Positions 53,332 through 63,693 of a stretch of DNA of 64,000 bases are shown one piece after another. The DNA is from Bordetella genomosp. 5 (GTDB lineage Bacteria > Pseudomonadota > Gammaproteobacteria > Burkholderiales > Burkholderiaceae_B), in contig NZ_NEVN01000007.1 of assembly GCF_002261475.1 (NCBI RefSeq), positions 62,001-126,000 on the forward strand, read 5' to 3'. Numbering within the stretch: position 1 is the first letter of the stretch; each line of letters starts with the position of its first letter. Both the position numbers and the translations under genes were made by a program. The notes under the pieces were generated by a model. It saw nothing but the letters and a program-made list of their open reading frames with translations, made no database searches and had not been told where the DNA came from.

Positions 53332-55082
53332 TGGGCCGTCCCTGCGGGTCCGCACTCCTTGAAGATGCGGGCCGTGCAGCGGCGGCAAATCTCGGGATCC
53401 AGACGCTCGTAGATCTGCGCGATCGCGCTCGCCTTGTCGCGGAAGATGTGGTCGGCGCCCAGGCGTTGCACGAACCCCGTCCGCTCCCACTTGCCCAGCA
53501 CTTCGGGACGCGGCCGATGGAAGTACAGGTCGCCGCCCATCGCGCGCCGGCGCGCGAGTTCGTCTTCCCAAACCTGCGCGCCCGCCACGTCGATGAAGTT
53601 CATGCTCTTGGTCATCACCAGCAGATGGCGCTGCGCCCCCGGGGCATCGCGCAGCATCTGCAGCCGCTCGGTCACATAGGCCGCCGCGCCGAAATAGATC
53701 GATCCCTCCATGCGCAGCAGCTTGAGTTGCGGACACTCGGGCAACGCGGTGCTTTGCCCTTCCAGCACCGCGAAGTGCCGCTCCGGGTCGCCCGCCTCGA
53801 ACCCCATGGTGCGCATGGCCGGGCGTGATGTGCGATAGAGATAGGCGGTGAGCGACAACAGCGTGCCCAGCAGAATGGCCACTTCCATGCGCACCGTGAC
53901 CGTGGCGATCAGCGTGACCAACGCGATCAGCGCCTCGTTGCGCTCGGTGCGCCAGAGCCAGCGCCAGCGCGCCAGATCGAACAGACCCCACGCCACCAGC
54001 AACAGCAGCCCCGAGATCGCGGCATACGGGATGTGCGCGAGCAAAGGCGCCGATAGCGCCACCAGCACGATCAGCAGCAGCGCCGCGAACACGCCCGCCA
54101 GCGGGGTCCGCGCGCCCGCTTCGTAGTTGGGCACCGAGCGGTTCAGCGAACCGCATGACAGATAACAGGAGAACAGTCCGCCCACCGCATTGGACAAGCC
54201 CTGCCCGAAGAACTCACGATTGGCGTCGATATGCTGACCCGAGCGCTGGCCGATGGCCTTGGCGATCGAGATCGACTGCGCCAGCGCGATGATGGTGAGC
54301 GGCACCGCCACGCCCAGCATGTCGGGCAACAGGCGCCAGTCGACCTGCGGCACGTGCAACGTCGGCCAGGGGCTTCCCACCGAACCCAGCACCGCGATGT
54401 CGGCGTTGGCGGCGGCCTGCAGCAGCGCGCCGCAGGCGGTGCCGGCCAGCAGCCCGGCCAGCATGTGCGGCTTGCGCCGGTCCCAGCGTTTGACGAGCAA
54501 CGCGGCGCCCATCGTCACGACGGTGACCATGATCGCGGCCCAGCTCGATTGTCCGATTTCCGCGCCGAGCGTCCAGAGCAGCACGCCCGCGCCATGCGCA
54601 TCGATACCGCGCAGGCCCAGCGCGTCCTTGGCCGCATGCAACGCGATCAGAAGCGCCGCGCCGCTGGTGAACCCGAACAACGCCGACGGCGAAATGAAAT
54701 TGGCCAGCACGCCCAGGCGCAGCACCGCCACGGCCAACTGCAGCAATCCCACAAGCAAGGTCACGGCCAGTGCGAGTTCGATATAGCCGGGCGACCCCAC
54801 CGCCGCCATCGGCGCGAGCACGGCGAACAGCGCTAGCGAATTGGCATTGGTCGGGCCTGACAACACATGACGGCTCGAACCGAACAGCGCCGCGATGATG
54901 CAAGGCACGATCGCGCTGGCGAGGCCGTATTGCGGCGGCAGCCCTGCCAGCAACGCGAATGCCACGCCTTGCGGCAACACCAGCAACGCACCGAGCAGAC
55001 CGGCCCACGCATCGGCGCGCAACGTCTGTGGCGACACCTCGCGTACCCAGCTTCCAAACAGCGCGCTGACTCGTGCATGCAC
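53298..55082 (-). CDS. SulP-family anion permease with STAS domain
   Basis: Inner-membrane transporter of sulfate, bicarbonate or other anions. About ten to twelve hydrophobic helices with typical SulP segments (PQGVAFALLAGLPPQYGLASAIVP, GPTNANSLALFAVLAP, FGQGLSNAVGGLFSCYLSCGSLNRS, read in pieces), then a cytoplasmic STAS domain with LVMTKSMNFIDVAGAQVWEDEL. A Cys-containing C-terminal tail (PEICRRCTARIFKECG) follows. 594 residues from GTG 55082, chosen for GAAGGAG upstream. Substrate not determinable. The last 34 bp overlap the convergent LivK-type gene. Confidence 0.93.
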   Translation of the reverse strand: MHARVSALFGSWVREVSPQTLRADAWAGLLGALLVLPQGVAFALLAGLPPQYGLASAIVPCIIAALFGSSRHVLSGPTNANSLALFAVLAPMAAVGSPGYIELALAVTLLVGLLQLAVAVLRLGVLANFISPSALFGFTSGAALLIALHAAKDALGLRGIDAHGAGVLLWTLGAEIGQSSWAAIMVTVVTMGAALLVKRWDRRKPHMLAGLLAGTACGALLQAAANADIAVLGSVGSPWPTLHVPQVDWRLLPDMLGVAVPLTIIALAQSISIAKAIGQRSGQHIDANREFFGQGLSNAVGGLFSCYLSCGSLNRSVPNYEAGARTPLAGVFAALLLIVLVALSAPLLAHIPYAAISGLLLLVAWGLFDLARWRWLWRTERNEALIALVTLIATVTVRMEVAILLGTLLSLTAYLYRTSRPAMRTMGFEAGDPERHFAVLEGQSTALPECPQLKLLRMEGSIYFGAAAYVTERLQMLRDAPGAQRHLLVMTKSMNFIDVAGAQVWEDELARRRAMGGDLYFHRPRPEVLGKWERTGFVQRLGADHIFRDKASAIAQIYERLDPEICRRCTARIFKECGPAGTAHQRACASDGQS

Positions 55083-55356
55083 GACAAAAACTCCTTCGGG
55101 GCAGAGCCCGCAGACATCCGGCGGGCAGCTTAACCCCGCCCGCGCCGCGCTGGCAACGATGCCGCCGGCAACGCGCCGCGCACGCGCGCAGCAGTGCGCG
55201 CGCAACGCTTTCCATGCAAAACATCATGCCATAGGCATTCTTCTCGCAAAAAAGACGTGCACACACGGGAGATTCCGCTATCATCGGGCGCGTAGTGTCT
55301 ATTGCCGGATTTCCGGCACAACGCTGCCTCATATACCCAACATACGGATTTTGACC

Positions 55357-55845
55357 ATGGCTACCAAAGCAAAAGCTCCCGCCAAGAAAGTGACCAAGGC
55401 CGCCACCAAGGCGCCGGCTAAGGCCGTCAAGGCTCCGGCCAAGGCCGCCAAGGCACCCGCCAAGGCCCCCGCCAAGAAGGCTGCCACCAAGGCTGTCGTG
55501 AAGAAGGTCGCTGCCGCTCCGGCCGCCGCCCGTCCCATCAAGGCTGCGCTGAACAAGTCGCAACTGATCGCTCACCTGGTTGAAAACACCGGCGTGGAAG
55601 CCAAGTCGGTCAAGGCCGTTCTGGCCACCCTCGAAAGCGCCGTGCTGGGTTCGATCGACAAGAAGGGCGCTGGCGAATTCACGATGCCCGGCCTGTTCAA
55701 GGTTTCGGTGCAGAAGGTTCCCGCCAAGGCCAAGCGTTTCGGCAAGGATCCGTTCACCGGCGAAGAGCGCTGGTTCCCGGCCAAGCCCGCTTCGGTCAAG
55801 GTCAAGGTTCGCCCGCTCAAGAAGCTGAAAGACGCCGCTCAGTAA
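55357..55845 (+). CDS. HU-family nucleoid protein with histone H1-like N-terminal tail
   Basis: 162-residue DNA-binding protein. The first 55 or so residues are Lys/Ala/Pro repeats of the KAPAKAxK type (histone H1/AlgP-like). The remainder is an HU/IHF-type domain: LNKSQLIAHLVENTGVEAKSVKAVLATLE, then GEFTMPGLFKVSVQKVPAKAKRFGKDPFTGE and a basic C-terminus. This matches the histone-like proteins known in Bordetella. It has its own strong terminator and is divergent from the SulP gene. The codon use of the tail is uniform (mostly AAG, GCC), as in highly expressed genes. Confidence 0.93.
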   Translation: MATKAKAPAKKVTKAATKAPAKAVKAPAKAAKAPAKAPAKKAATKAVVKKVAAAPAAARPIKAALNKSQLIAHLVENTGVEAKSVKAVLATLESAVLGSIDKKGAGEFTMPGLFKVSVQKVPAKAKRFGKDPFTGEERWFPAKPASVKVKVRPLKKLKDAAQ

Positions 55846-55871
55846 GCACGACGTCTTCCGGTCAAACCGGG

Positions 55872-55906
55872 AAGAGCCCGCCCTCAAGGCGGGCTCTTCT
55901 TTTTTC
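55872..55906 (+). terminator. terminator after the HU-like gene
   Basis: AAGAGCCCGCC / GGCGGGCTCTT stem with a 5-base loop followed by CTTTTTT, 27 bp past the stop: a textbook intrinsic terminator. Confidence 0.95.
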
Positions 55907-55957
55907 AGCTGCCGAATCGCGCACGTCCGACAAAGACCGTGTTGCGAACCGGGAATT

Positions 55958-55994
55958 TATTTTGATATAAAAATACTTTACGTCAAAATACTTT
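55958..55994 (+). promoter_or_regulatory. AT-rich operator/promoter of the marR-MFS operon
   Basis: Inverted repeat TATTTTGATATAAAAATA at 55958-55975 overlaps the first of two direct repeats AAAATACTTT (55970-55979 and 55985-55994), ending six bases before the marR start. Very AT-rich for this genome; probably the binding site of the encoded MarR protein. Confidence 0.6.
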
Positions 55995-56000
55995 CTCATC

Positions 56001-56513
56001 ATGCATGATCACGTAGACCGGGTTCTGGCCGACTGGAACCGCGAACGTCCCGATCTGGACGTCAGCGCAATGGCGGTGTGCTCGCGCCTGTTCCGCCTGG
56101 GCATCGTGGCCGCGCGCGGCGTCGACCGCGCCTTCAAGTCCCATGGCCTCACGCAGGGCGAGTTCGACCTGCTCGCGACCCTGCATCGCAGCGGCGCGCA
56201 TGCCGGGCTCAGTCCGCAACAGCTCGTCAGCGCTCTGCTGCTGTCGGCGGGCGCCATGACCAACCGGCTCGACCGGCTCGAAGAGGCCGGCCTGATCGCC
56301 CGGCATCCGAATCCGGAGGATCGCCGCAGCGTCATCGTGTCGCTCACGCCCGAGGGCTTGCGCCTCATCCGACGCGCGCTCAACGACTACCTCGAAGAGC
56401 TCGACGGCCTGCTGGCTCCGCTCTCGGCGAGCGAACGCCGCCAGCTCGCGGGTCTGCTCAAGCGCATGCTGATCGAACATGACGGCGCCGCGCCCGGAGG
56501 GCTCGCAGCATGA
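56001..56513 (+). CDS. MarR-family transcriptional regulator
   Basis: Winged-helix dimeric regulator of 170 residues. Visible are LTQGEFDLLATLHRSG, the recognition helix region SPQQLVSALLLSAGAMTNRLDRLEEAGLI and the wing HPNPEDRRSVIVSLTPEGLRL (about residues 60-120). It overlaps the MFS gene by four bases (ATGA), the usual arrangement for a MarR repressor of an exporter operon. The AT-rich inverted and direct repeats just upstream are its likely operator. Confidence 0.94.
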   Translation: MHDHVDRVLADWNRERPDLDVSAMAVCSRLFRLGIVAARGVDRAFKSHGLTQGEFDLLATLHRSGAHAGLSPQQLVSALLLSAGAMTNRLDRLEEAGLIARHPNPEDRRSVIVSLTPEGLRLIRRALNDYLEELDGLLAPLSASERRQLAGLLKRMLIEHDGAAPGGLAA

Positions 56514-57730
56514 GCGCCACGCAGAGCACGGCGCAACGTCCCGCCAATCTGTCGGCGCCGATCGTGTTGCTGATGGCGGTCGCCACCGGCCTCGCCGTGG
56601 CCGGCAATTACTACGCCCAACCGCTGCTGCACACCATCGGTCAGCAATTCGGCCTGTCCACCGCCGGCGCCGGCAGCATCGTCACGATCGCGCAGCTGAG
56701 CTACGCCGCCGGGCTGGTGTTGCTGGTGCCGCTGGGCGACATGCTCGAGCGCCGCGCGCTCATCGTGTCCATGACCGCGCTCTCGGCCGTCGGGCTGTTG
56801 ATCTCCTCGTCGGCGCAAAGCATCGGATGGCTCATGTTCGGCACCGCGGTGAGCGGCATGCTGTCCGTCGTGGCGCAGGTGCTGGTGCCCTTCGCCGCCA
56901 CGCTGACCGAGCCGCACGAACGTGGCCGCGTCGTCGGCACCATCATGAGCGGCCTGCTACTGGGCATCCTGCTGGCGCGCACGGCGGCCGGCGCGCTGGC
57001 CGACCTCGGCAGCTGGCGCACCATCTATTGGGTGGCCGCGATCCTGCTGTTCGCGATGGCGGGTGCCCTGTGGCGCGTGTTGCCGCGCCACCGCAGCCCG
57101 GCCGGCCTCGGCTACCCGCAACTGCTGCTGTCGATCCTGCATCTTTATCGCGACGAGCCGCTGCTGCGCGCGCGTTCGTTGATCGGCGCGTTGCTGTTCG
57201 CCTCGTTCAGCATGCTGTGGACGCCGCTCACGTTTCTGCTGGCGGGTCCGGCCTACGGCTATTCCGACACCGTGATCGGTCTGTTCGGCCTGGCGGGCGC
57301 CGTCGGGGCCTTCGCCGCGAACCGCTGCGGCCGGCTGACCGACCGCGGGCTGGGCAATCTCGCCACCCGCGCGGGGCTGCTGCTGCTCTTCGGCTCCTGG
57401 GCGTTCGTGGCCTGGGGCGCGAGCTCGGTGTGGGCGCTGCTGGCGGGGATCCTGATCCAGGACATGGCCATCCAAGGGGTGCACGTCACGAATCAGAGCG
57501 CCATCTATCGGCTTCGTCCCGAGGCGCGCAGCCGCCTCACCGCCGGCTACATGACCAGCTATTTCATCGGCGGCGCGGCGGGCTCGCTGGCCTCGGCCTG
57601 GATTTACACCCACGCGGGCTGGACCGGCGTCACGCTGACCGGCGCGGCCGTGGGCCTGCTCGGCCTGGCTTACGGCCTGCTGGCTCGCGGCGCGCGCATC
57701 CCGGACCTGGCGCCCCCGCAAGCGCAATAA
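56510..57730 (+). CDS. MFS transporter under MarR control
   Basis: Twelve-helix exporter of 406 residues. [27 protein letters not shown] opens TM1 and the motif [17 protein letters not shown] lies between TM2 and TM3. This [12 protein letters not shown] N-terminus marks a group of uncharacterised proteobacterial MFS exporters (YgaY-like). Translationally coupled to the MarR gene by a 4-bp overlap. Substrate unknown; context suggests export of a toxic or phenolic compound sensed by MarR. Confidence 0.9.
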   Translation: MSATQSTAQRPANLSAPIVLLMAVATGLAVAGNYYAQPLLHTIGQQFGLSTAGAGSIVTIAQLSYAAGLVLLVPLGDMLERRALIVSMTALSAVGLLISSSAQSIGWLMFGTAVSGMLSVVAQVLVPFAATLTEPHERGRVVGTIMSGLLLGILLARTAAGALADLGSWRTIYWVAAILLFAMAGALWRVLPRHRSPAGLGYPQLLLSILHLYRDEPLLRARSLIGALLFASFSMLWTPLTFLLAGPAYGYSDTVIGLFGLAGAVGAFAANRCGRLTDRGLGNLATRAGLLLLFGSWAFVAWGASSVWALLAGILIQDMAIQGVHVTNQSAIYRLRPEARSRLTAGYMTSYFIGGAAGSLASAWIYTHAGWTGVTLTGAAVGLLGLAYGLLARGARIPDLAPPQAQ

Positions 57731-57784
57731 AGCCCATCCGCCCCCGATCTGGGTCCGATCGCTCAGGATCCCCGGGGGTAGCCC

Positions 57785-57790
57785 TATAAT
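57785..57790 (+). promoter_or_regulatory. candidate -10 box for leuS operon
   Basis: TATAAT lies 61 bp before the leuS ATG. The expected -35 position (about 57762) holds only GCTCAG-like sequence, so the promoter is assigned mainly on the perfect -10. Confidence 0.45.
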
Positions 57791-57851
57791 CTATGGTTTT
57801 GGCCGACCCGCCCCGGTGTCGGCCTCTTCCTCTTTCTACGCGCACGAGTCC

Positions 57852-60509
57852 ATGCAGGAACGCTATCAACCCAACGCCGTCGAAGCGGCCGCCCAACAAG
57901 ACTGGCAGGCCCGCGACGCCTATCTCGTCCAAGAGCACGCCCGCACCGCCGACGGTGAGGAAAAGCCCAAGTTCTACGCCTGCTCGATGCTGCCCTACCC
58001 CAGCGGCAAGCTGCACATGGGCCACGTGCGGAACTACACCATCAACGACATGATGGCGCGCCAGCTGCGCATGCGCGGCTACAACGTGCTGATGCCCATG
58101 GGCTGGGATGCCTTCGGCATGCCCGCCGAGAACGCCGCCATCAAGTCCAAGGTCCCGCCCGCCAAGTGGACGTACGACAACATCGCCTACATGAAGAAGC
58201 AGATGAAGGCGATGGGTCTGGCGATCGACTGGTCGCGCGAGATGTGCGCCTGCGATCCGGCCTACTACAAGTGGAACCAGTGGCTGTTCCTCAAGATGCT
58301 CGACAAGGGCATTGCCTACCGCAAGACGCAGGTCGTCAACTGGGATCCGGTCGACCAGACCGTGCTCGCCAATGAGCAGGTGATCGACGGCCGCGGCTGG
58401 CGTTCGGGTGCGCTGGTCGAGAAGCGCGAGATCCCCGGCTACTACCTGCGCATCACCGATTACGCCGAAGAGCTGCTGTCGCAAGTGCAGACGGGCCTGC
58501 CCGGCTGGCCCGAGCGCGTGCGCGTGATGCAGGAAAACTGGATCGGCAAATCCGAAGGCGTGCGCCTGGCGTTCCCGCACACGATCAAGGGTGCCGACGG
58601 CGCCCTCATCCAGGACGGCAAGCTCTACGTCTTCACGACGCGCGCCGACACGCTGATGGGCGTGACCTTCGCCGCCGTGGCGCCCGAGCATCCGCTCGCC
58701 ACGCTGGCGGCCAGCACCAATCCGGCGCTCGCCGCCTTCATCGAGCAGTGCAAGCTGGGCGGCACCACCGAGGCCGAAATGGCCACGCGCGAAAAAGAAG
58801 GCATGCCCACCGGCCTGACCGTCTCGCATCCGCTCACCGGCGCACCCGTCGAGGTGTGGGTCGGCAACTACGTCCTGATGAGCTACGGCGACGGCGCCGT
58901 GATGGGCGTGCCCGCGCACGACGAACGCGACTTCGCCTTCGCCCGCAAGTACGGCCTCGCGATCCGCCAGGTCATCGCCCAAGAGGGCAAGACCTACTCC
59001 GACGCCGCCTGGCAGGAGTGGTACGGCGACAAGCAGACCGGCCGCACCGTGAATTCGGGCAAATACGACGGCCTGGCCTACAAGGAAGCCGTCGACGCGA
59101 TCGCGGCCGACCTCGTCGCCGCCGGCCTCGGCGAAAAGCAGACCACCTGGCGCCTGCGCGACTGGGGCATCTCGCGCCAGCGCTACTGGGGCACCCCGAT
59201 CCCGATCATCCATTGCGAAGACTGCGGCCCGGTGCCGGTGCCGGAGCAGGATCTCCCGGTGGTGCTGCCCGACGACCTCATCCCCGATGGCTCCGGCAAT
59301 CCGCTCGCCAAGAACGAAGCCTTCCTGTCGTGCAAGTGCCCGAGCTGCGGCAAGCCCGCGCGCCGCGAAACCGACACGATGGACACGTTCGTCGACTCGT
59401 CGTGGTATTTCATGCGCTACACCTCGCCGGGCAACGGCGACGCGATGGTGGATGCCCGCAACGACTACTGGATGCCGATGGACCAGTACATCGGCGGCAT
59501 CGAACACGCCGTGCTGCATCTGCTGTACGCACGATTCTGGACCAAGGTCATGCGTGACCTGGGCCTGCTCAATTTCGACGAGCCGTTCACCAAGCTGCTG
59601 TGCCAGGGCATGGTGCTCAACCACATCTACTCGCGCAAGACCCCGCAGGGCGGCGTCGAGTACTTCTGGCCCGAAGAAGTCGAAAACACCTACGACGCCA
59701 AGGGCGCCATCACCGGCGCGCGCCTGAAGTCCGACGGCAGCGAGATCACCTATGGCGGCGTGGGCACGATGTCCAAGTCGAAGAACAACGGCGTGGATCC
59801 GCAGTCGCTGATCGACACGCAGGGCGCCGATACCGCGCGCCTGTTCGTGATGTTCGCGAGCCCGCCCGAGCAAACGCTCGAGTGGTCCGACTCCGGCGTC
59901 GAAGGCGCCAACCGCTTCCTGCGCCGCCTGTGGGCGCTGTGCCACGCGCAGCGCGACGCCGTGGCGCGCGGTCTGGCCCAGGGCGCCGACTGGACGCAGG
60001 CGCCGGCCGCCGTCAAAGACCTGCGCCGCGAGGTCTACGGTCTGCTCAAGCAGGCCGATTACGACTACCAGCGCATCCAGTACAACACCGTCGTGTCGGC
60101 CTGCATGAAAATGCTCAACGCCATCGACAACGCCACGCTGCCCGAAGGCCCGGCCACGGACGCCGCGCTCGCCGAAACCATCGGCGTGCTGCTGCGCGTG
60201 CTCTACCCGGTCGTGCCGCACGTCACCTGGAATCTCTGGCGCGAACTCGGTTATGCCGCCCCGATGGGCGACCTGCTCGACGCCCCGTGGCCGCACGTCG
60301 ACGAAGCGGCGCTGATCGCCGACGAAATCGAGCTGATGCTGCAGGTCAACGGTAAACTGCGCGGGTCGATCCGGGTCGCGGCGCAAGCCTCCAAAGACGA
60401 GATCGAGAAGCTGGCCGCCGCCCAGGAAGAGGTGGCCCGTTTCCTCGAGGGCCGTCCGCCCAAGCGCGTGATCGTCGTTCCGGGCAAGCTGGTCAACGTT
60501 GTAGGCTGA
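57852..60509 (+). CDS. leuS: leucyl-tRNA synthetase
   Basis: Charges tRNA-Leu. Class I signatures: [15 protein letters not shown] (HIGH motif, residues about 48-62) and [13 protein letters not shown] (KMSKS, about residue 637). The editing domain lies between them ([23 protein letters not shown]). 885 residues. The ATG at 57852 begins [18 protein letters not shown], the conserved start; a GTG 36 bases upstream adds a non-conserved lead. It heads leuS-lptE-holA, an order common in betaproteobacteria. Confidence 0.98.
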   Translation: MQERYQPNAVEAAAQQDWQARDAYLVQEHARTADGEEKPKFYACSMLPYPSGKLHMGHVRNYTINDMMARQLRMRGYNVLMPMGWDAFGMPAENAAIKSKVPPAKWTYDNIAYMKKQMKAMGLAIDWSREMCACDPAYYKWNQWLFLKMLDKGIAYRKTQVVNWDPVDQTVLANEQVIDGRGWRSGALVEKREIPGYYLRITDYAEELLSQVQTGLPGWPERVRVMQENWIGKSEGVRLAFPHTIKGADGALIQDGKLYVFTTRADTLMGVTFAAVAPEHPLATLAASTNPALAAFIEQCKLGGTTEAEMATREKEGMPTGLTVSHPLTGAPVEVWVGNYVLMSYGDGAVMGVPAHDERDFAFARKYGLAIRQVIAQEGKTYSDAAWQEWYGDKQTGRTVNSGKYDGLAYKEAVDAIAADLVAAGLGEKQTTWRLRDWGISRQRYWGTPIPIIHCEDCGPVPVPEQDLPVVLPDDLIPDGSGNPLAKNEAFLSCKCPSCGKPARRETDTMDTFVDSSWYFMRYTSPGNGDAMVDARNDYWMPMDQYIGGIEHAVLHLLYARFWTKVMRDLGLLNFDEPFTKLLCQGMVLNHIYSRKTPQGGVEYFWPEEVENTYDAKGAITGARLKSDGSEITYGGVGTMSKSKNNGVDPQSLIDTQGADTARLFVMFASPPEQTLEWSDSGVEGANRFLRRLWALCHAQRDAVARGLAQGADWTQAPAAVKDLRREVYGLLKQADYDYQRIQYNTVVSACMKMLNAIDNATLPEGPATDAALAETIGVLLRVLYPVVPHVTWNLWRELGYAAPMGDLLDAPWPHVDEAALIADEIELMLQVNGKLRGSIRVAAQASKDEIEKLAAAQEEVARFLEGRPPKRVIVVPGKLVNVVG

Positions 60510-60520
60510 TGAGGTCACGC

Positions 60521-61183
60521 ATGAACATCGCCGGGCACTCCCCGCTCTCCTCCCTGAAATGGCTGGGCCGCGCCGCCGGCCTGGCGGTGCTCATGCTGCT
60601 GACGTCCTGCGGCTTCGCGCTCAAGGGCGAAACGCCGCTGCCGTTCGACACGATGTACATCGGCATTCCGGACAACACCCTGTTCGGCGCCGACCTGCGC
60701 CGCCAGCTGAAGGCGGCCTCGCCCAACACGCGTCAGGTCGAGCGTCCCGACGAAGCCGAAGCCATCCTGCAGCAGACCGAGATGCGGCGCACGCAGCGCG
60801 AAGTCTCGCTCAACGCGCAGGGCCGGGTCGAGGAATACGAACTGGGCGTCATCTTCAGCTTCCGCCTGATCGACAACAAGGGCAACGCCCTGTTGCCCGA
60901 CACCACGTTCGCCGTCTATCGCGACATGCCCTACGACGAGCAGATCGTGCAGGCCAAGCAGACGCAGATGGAAACCCTCTACAAGGCCATGCAGCAGTCC
61001 ATCGTGCAGCGTCTGATGCGTCGCCTGACGGCGCCCGACGTGCGCGTGGCCGCCGAGCGGGTCCGCGCGGGCAAGGCCGATCCCGACGCACCGGTCTTCG
61101 ATCCGAAGTCCGCCGTGCCGCAAAACACCACGCCGCAACCCTGGAACAGCCCGAGCATCAACCGCCAGCTGGACCCGCTCTGA
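60521..61183 (+). CDS. lptE: LPS-assembly lipoprotein LptE
   Basis: Outer-membrane lipoprotein that plugs LptD in lipopolysaccharide export. Signal peptide with lipobox LLTSC (Cys near residue 30), then GFALKGETPLPFDTMYIG, the typical LptE opening; 220 residues. The ATG at 60521 has GAGG nine bases upstream; an ATG at 60509 overlapping the leuS stop is the alternative. Gene order leuS-lptE-holA supports the assignment. The C-terminus is a Pro/Asn-rich tail. Confidence 0.95.
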   Translation: MNIAGHSPLSSLKWLGRAAGLAVLMLLTSCGFALKGETPLPFDTMYIGIPDNTLFGADLRRQLKAASPNTRQVERPDEAEAILQQTEMRRTQREVSLNAQGRVEEYELGVIFSFRLIDNKGNALLPDTTFAVYRDMPYDEQIVQAKQTQMETLYKAMQQSIVQRLMRRLTAPDVRVAAERVRAGKADPDAPVFDPKSAVPQNTTPQPWNSPSINRQLDPL

Positions 61184-61186
61184 CCG

Positions 61187-62239
61187 ATGGCTCAGGCGAT
61201 GGACGGTGACGGGCTCATCGACCACCTGCGGCGCGCGGGTGGCCGGCTGGCCCCGCTCTACACGATCTCCGGTGACGAGCCCCTGCTCGTCACCGAGGCC
61301 GTCGATGCGCTGCGCGCGACGGCACGCGAGGCCGGCTATACCGACCGGACCTCGATGGTGATGGACGCCCGCTCCGACTGGAGCGCGGTGGCCGCCGCCA
61401 CGCAGAGCGTTTCGCTGTTCGGCGACCGGCGCCTGCTCGAGCTCAAGATCCCGACCGGCAAACCCGGCAAGACTGGCGGCGACACCCTCGCCAAGCTGGC
61501 CGAACAGGCTCAGGCCCAGCCCGACGATTCCACGTTGGTCGTGATCGCGCTGCCGCGCCTGGACAAGGCCACGCGCGAGTCGCGCTGGGCGCAGGCGGTG
61601 GCGCGCGCCGGCATCTATGCCGAGATACCCACCATCGAACGCGGCCGCCTGCCGGGCTGGATCGGCGCCCGTCTCGCGCGGCAAAACCAGCGCGCCGACT
61701 CGGCCACCCTGCAATGGATGGCCGACAAGGTCGAAGGCAACCTGCTGGCGGCCCACCAGGAAATCCAGAAGCTCGGCCTGCTTTACCCCGAAGGCGAGCT
61801 GGCGGGCGCCGACGTCGAGCGCGCCGTGCTCAACGTCGCCCGTTACGATGTCTTCGGCCTGCGCGACGCCATGCTGGCCGGCGACATCGGACGCACCGTC
61901 CGCATGATCGACGGCCTGCGCGCCGAGGGCGAGGCCTTGCCGCTGGTGCTCTGGGCCGTCGGCGAAGAGATCCGCCTGCTCGCTCGGATCGCCCAGGCGC
62001 GCGCCCAGAACCAGGACGTGCCCGGCCTGATGCGCCGGCTGCGCATCTTCGGCGCGCACGAACGGCTCGCGATGCAGGCGCTGTCGCGCGTGCCGCCTCA
62101 AGGCTGGCCCGCCGCCGTGCAGCACGCGCACGAAGTCGACCGGCTGATCAAAGGCCTGAGCGTGCCGGGCCGCCTGTCCGACGCCTGGGAAGAGATGACG
62201 CGGCTCGCGCTGCGCGTGGCCGCCGCCGGACGACCGTGA
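61187..62239 (+). CDS. holA: DNA polymerase III subunit delta
   Basis: Clamp-loader wrench subunit that opens the beta clamp. LAPLYTISGDEPLLVTEAVDALR is the standard N-terminal motif (about residues 22-44), with SLFGDRRLLELKIPTGKPGK, MADKVEGNLLAAHQEIQKLGLL and a C-terminal helical collar. 350 residues is normal. It starts three bases after the lptE stop, so it is cotranscribed. Confidence 0.96.
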   Translation: MAQAMDGDGLIDHLRRAGGRLAPLYTISGDEPLLVTEAVDALRATAREAGYTDRTSMVMDARSDWSAVAAATQSVSLFGDRRLLELKIPTGKPGKTGGDTLAKLAEQAQAQPDDSTLVVIALPRLDKATRESRWAQAVARAGIYAEIPTIERGRLPGWIGARLARQNQRADSATLQWMADKVEGNLLAAHQEIQKLGLLYPEGELAGADVERAVLNVARYDVFGLRDAMLAGDIGRTVRMIDGLRAEGEALPLVLWAVGEEIRLLARIAQARAQNQDVPGLMRRLRIFGAHERLAMQALSRVPPQGWPAAVQHAHEVDRLIKGLSVPGRLSDAWEEMTRLALRVAAAGRP

Positions 62240-62428
62240 AGGCGGTTTCGACCGCCGCCTTCGCCCCCGCGATGTCGACCGGCGCCCGTCCGGTTCCGGC
62301 CGATACCGCACCCCACGATGCCCTGCCCGCCCTCCGACGACCGGACCGGGAGAGCCAGCTACACTTCCGGGGATAGCCCCAGACATACCGGACGCCGTTC
62401 CAACGGCGCAGCCAGCGAGACCACCGCC

Positions 62429-63688
62429 ATGTCCACGATAGAACAGACCATGCTCGCCCTGGGCGAGAACGCCCGCCAGGCTTCACGCGCCATGATGCGC
62501 GCCAGCGGCGCCGCCAAGAACCGTGCCCTGCACATCATGGCCGAGACCCTCGGCGCCGAGCGCGACGCGCTGAAGGCCGCGAATGCGCGCGACCTCGACG
62601 CCGCACGCGCCAACGGCATCGAGCCGGCCCTGCTCGACCGCCTCACGCTGTCGGATCGCTCGATCGACCTGATGGCCGAAGGCCTGCGCCAGATCGCCAA
62701 TCTGCCGGATCCGATCGGCAGCCTCACCGGCGCCAGCATCCGCCCCAATGGCATGCGCGTGGCGCAGATGCGGGTGCCGCTGGGCGTCATCGGCATCATT
62801 TACGAGTCCCGCCCCAACGTCACGATCGACGCGGCCGCGCTCTGCCTGAAGTCCGGCAACGCCACCATCCTGCGTGGCGGCAGCGAGGCGCTGCATTCGA
62901 ACCTGGCTCTGGGCCGCATCGTGCAGGCCGGCCTGCGCGCGGCCGAGCTCCCGCCCGCCGCGGTGCAGGTCATCGACACGCCCGACCGGGCGGCCGTCGG
63001 CAAGCTGATCACCATGACCGAACACGTGGACGTCATCGTCCCGCGCGGCGGCAAGGGCCTGATCGCACGTCTCGCCCAAGAGGCGCGCGTGCCGCTCATC
63101 AAGCACCTCGATGGCAACTGCCACGTCTATGTGGATGCGGCAGCAGACCTCGATCGCGCCTTCGAGATCGCGTTCAACGCCAAGACCTACCGCTACGGTA
63201 TCTGCGGCTCGATGGAAACGCTGCTGGTGCACGCCTCGGTGGCCTCGACCTTCCTGCCCCGTTTCGGCCGCGCGCTGAGCGAACACGGCGTGCAGCTGCG
63301 TGGTTGCGAACGCACGCGCGCCCTGCTGCCCGACGCCCTACCGGCCTCCGATGAAGACTGGGGCACCGAGTACCTCGGCCCGATCCTGGCGATCCGCGTG
63401 GTGGACACGCTCGACGATGCCATGGAGCACATCGCGCGCTGGGGCTCGGGCCATACCGATGCCATCGTCACGCAGGACCTGAGCGCAGCCGAGCGCTTCC
63501 AGCGCGAGGTCGATTCGAGCTCGGTCTATGTCAACCTGCCGACCTGCTTCGCCGATGGCTTCGAATACGGGCTGGGCGCGGAGATCGGCATCTCCACCAA
63601 CCGGCTGCACGCGCGCGGCCCCGTGGGCCTCGAAGGCCTCACCACCCTGAAATGGGTACTCAACGGCGAAGGCCAGACCCGAGGTTAA
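62429..63688 (+). CDS. proA: glutamate-5-semialdehyde dehydrogenase
   Basis: NADPH-dependent reduction of gamma-glutamyl phosphate in proline synthesis. The catalytic Cys is in [15 protein letters not shown] near residue 256; [19 protein letters not shown] near 112 and [14 protein letters not shown] near 226 are typical of ProA, and the C-terminus shows [37 protein letters not shown] in pieces. 419 residues from ATG 62429. It follows holA by 189 bp and may have its own promoter. proB is not in the window. Confidence 0.97.
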   Translation: MSTIEQTMLALGENARQASRAMMRASGAAKNRALHIMAETLGAERDALKAANARDLDAARANGIEPALLDRLTLSDRSIDLMAEGLRQIANLPDPIGSLTGASIRPNGMRVAQMRVPLGVIGIIYESRPNVTIDAAALCLKSGNATILRGGSEALHSNLALGRIVQAGLRAAELPPAAVQVIDTPDRAAVGKLITMTEHVDVIVPRGGKGLIARLAQEARVPLIKHLDGNCHVYVDAAADLDRAFEIAFNAKTYRYGICGSMETLLVHASVASTFLPRFGRALSEHGVQLRGCERTRALLPDALPASDEDWGTEYLGPILAIRVVDTLDDAMEHIARWGSGHTDAIVTQDLSAAERFQREVDSSSVYVNLPTCFADGFEYGLGAEIGISTNRLHARGPVGLEGLTTLKWVLNGEGQTRG

Positions 63689-63693
63689 GGCAA

